From NCBI RefSeq assembly GCF_020382885.2, contig NC_058501.1, positions 11,318,501 through 11,382,500 on the forward strand: a stretch of 64,000 nucleotides of DNA, in the 5' to 3' direction. Both the position numbers and the translations under genes were made by a program. A model generated the notes under the pieces. It was not told where the DNA came from. It saw only the letters and a program-made list of their open reading frames with translations, and made no database searches. Positions within the stretch are counted from its first letter, which is position 1. Each line of letters opens with the position of its first letter. Origin of the DNA: Scatophagus argus. Taxonomy: Eukaryota > Chordata > Actinopteri > Scatophagidae. Shown in pieces: positions 62,230 to 64,000 of this stretch.

Positions 62230-62776
62230 ATGGCGGTGGTAATCGCGACGGGAGTTTCAGGTGCCTCCGGAGTGCATAAAAGTGGGTTTGTGGAGGTTTT
62301 GGTGCGGGAGCGGTGGCACAAAGTTTTGGTCAACTTGAACGAGGAAACGCTCACGTTAAGCTGCGAGGAGAGCAGCGTTAACGACAACGTGAACGACAGT
62401 GTCAACTCAAACGGCGTAACTAATGGATCTTACCTTGACAACAACAACGCCAACTCTAACAACGGCCCCCAAAGTGTACGTACGGCGTTCACGGACCTCC
62501 CGGAGAGGGTGCCCGAAACGATCGCCAACAGAAAGCGATGCGTCAAGGTGACCAAGCAGGAGATCGGGGGACTTGGGATCAGCATCAAAGGCGGAAAGGA
62601 GAATAAAATGCCCATTCTCATCAGTAAGATTTTCAAGGGGCTCGCAGCGGACCAGACCCAGGCTCTGTACGTCGGGGATGCCATCCTGTCTGTGAACAGC
62701 ATGAACCTGCGGGACGCGACCCATGACGAGGCTGTGCAGGCGCTGAAACGGGCCGGGAAAGAGGTGACACTGGAAG
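62230..62776 (+). CDS. sntb1: beta-1-syntrophin, exon 1 (5' part of the gene)
   Basis: Syntrophins are adaptor proteins of the dystrophin complex under the plasma membrane. Exon 1 encodes 182 residues plus one base, ending at the donor AAG|GTAGGC; the rest of the gene lies beyond the window. It carries the first half of the split PH1 domain ([20 protein letters not shown]), a linker, [13 protein letters not shown], and a PDZ domain with carboxylate loop GLGI and cores [17 protein letters not shown] and [12 protein letters not shown]. The near-identity around [20 protein letters not shown] and the MAV start match SNTB1 rather than SNTA1 or SNTB2. ATG 62230 is the first in-frame ATG and sits in AAAGATGG. 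The linker is unusually rich in Asn. Confidence 0.94.
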
Positions 62777-64000
62777 GTAGGCAGACTGTGTGTCATGTGT
62801 TGACAGAAACCACGGGGGACCCGGGGGAGAAGCAGAGTGCGCGGGTCAGGGAATCCTAAACTTTTTTCAATACCACATGCATGCCTCAGTTGATTTTCTG
62901 AACTCCCACAAGACAAGTTCTTATAGGAAGCCCACATGTGAGTGTTTTATCTCTTAGTAAAGGATTGCACAGCACACCTGTGGAGATAAGAGCAAAGTGT
63001 TAGATCTCGGTTTATCCAAGGTCATTCTGGTGGTGAATTTCAGCCTCATTTTTATGGTGAGTTAATACAACCTCACTCGAAGACCCCTGAAGGAACTGTG
63101 GACCTTAACATGCATGAGAACATCATCCTTTAGGGAAGGAAACATGTCATGTAGGTTTTTCTCATTCCACATGGCTGCCTTTGTGGGCTGTTATATGCAT
63201 ATCATCCAGCAGGTCCGTGGTCCTCAGGACACAAAGTGCTGCACTTTTCCTACTTGCCAGTTGATTGCATTCTCCCAGCGTCCCAGGTATAAATCACTCC
63301 CTGATTAGACGAAGGGAATGAGAAGCAGCAGGGCTCTGAGTGTTGAGAAGAGAATGAAAATCTCTGCTGTACGAGGTGATTTATTTTCCATTACAGAAGG
63401 GAGGTACTAGTTAATAACAAGGGCTAAGGAGGAAGAGGAGACAATATTTTTATTTCACCGGCCTGTTTTATTCATATCTCAGTTTATCAAATGTGTTTTC
63501 TAATTTACTTACAAAATCAGCCACATAGTCTCTCTCAGCGTGCAAAACAGAAGAGAAGTACAACTTATATCATTGCAAACTTATTTCATTTACAGCAAGA
63601 GAGGGGAAGACTCTACTTATTGTGTTTATAAAGCAATTTTGCCATCTTGACACGCTTGGGTTATTCCATAATTGAAGGTAACAGATTGCACAAAAGAGCA
63701 CGTCTGATTTCTCAAGAAAAGTTATTATGCAACCAGACGTGTCACGGGAGAAGTGTGCAAGGTCAAACTCAGATCATCTCTGCTGCCCTCACACTCTTCT
63801 CTAAGCAAGGCTACTCAAAGAAGTCTACATTAAGGAAGTTAAGGAATTAAGTATCACACACACAGAGAGACACATATGTAAAGGCGTACACACACATTTA
63901 CTTTCATCTCGCTCACAGGAGTATGGCTGCCAAATTGGTGTTTTGCAGCTGTTTTTAGCCATAAAGTGAAGATAAGGATTAGGCAGATGGCAGATTTTTA
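62777..64000 (+). other. sntb1: start of sntb1 intron 1
   Basis: Begins GTAGGC. I see no exon, no recognisable repeat and no RNA gene in this stretch. A CACACACACAGAGAGACACA tract lies near 63857. Confidence 0.7.

Noticed and set aside
62407..62937. 176-codon open frame on the minus strand
   Set aside because: It is the antisense shadow of sntb1 exon 1; low stop density comes from GC-rich coding sequence on the other strand.

Overview
This is a 64 kb stretch of vertebrate nuclear DNA, most likely from a teleost fish. It has GT-AG split genes, compact introns, dense dinucleotide microsatellites and several interspersed repeats of the kind that are abundant in fish: a Tc1-like remnant, a tRNA-derived SINE, a TIR-bearing MITE and palindromic A/T-rich repeats. 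There are no prokaryotic features, no CRISPR array and no viral genome. The species cannot be fixed from the sequence alone.

Layout. (1) 1-29.2 kb, + strand: the 3' part of carmil1 (LRRC16A), with 29 coding exons reconstructed in phase. They give 1,178 residues from within the leucine-rich repeats to the natural stop, followed by a ~3.1 kb 3' UTR. The N-terminal PH-like part lies upstream of the window. (2) 29.77-38.5 kb, + strand: scgn (secretagogin), complete in 11 coding exons, 272 aa, six EF hands. (3) 38.5-50.3 kb: an intergenic gap rich in repeats, with no supported gene. (4) 50.5-54.0 kb, + strand: a CCN-family matricellular gene, complete in 5 exons, 349 aa, best matching CCN3/NOV, with a TATA promoter. 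(5) 56.4-57.9 kb, - strand: a compact TRIM-type E3 ligase gene. Its 414-aa reading frame sits in one exon, and there is a probable 5' UTR intron and an ISRE-like upstream site. (6) 62.2 kb to the end, + strand: exon 1 of sntb1 (beta-1-syntrophin) and the start of its first intron.

Context. In human, CARMIL1 and SCGN are neighbours on 6p22, while CCN3 and SNTB1 lie about a megabase apart on 8q24.12. The window therefore joins two blocks that are separate in human, with the junction in the 38.5-50.3 kb gap and a TRIM gene inserted in the second block. The genes do not form a pathway: actin-capping regulation, calcium sensing, matrix signalling, probable innate immunity and the dystrophin-associated scaffold.

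I found no convincing new biological system. The observations most worth following are: a carmil1 exon bracketed by complementary (TG)n and (CA)n tracts right at its splice sites; a complete-looking alternative terminal exon that would remove the whole capping-protein-binding tail of CARMIL1; an intron of carmil1 that is open in frame; changes in the capping-protein-interaction motif; and an apparently interferon-responsive TRIM with a shortened coiled coil, a reduced PRY and a C-terminal hydrophobic anchor.
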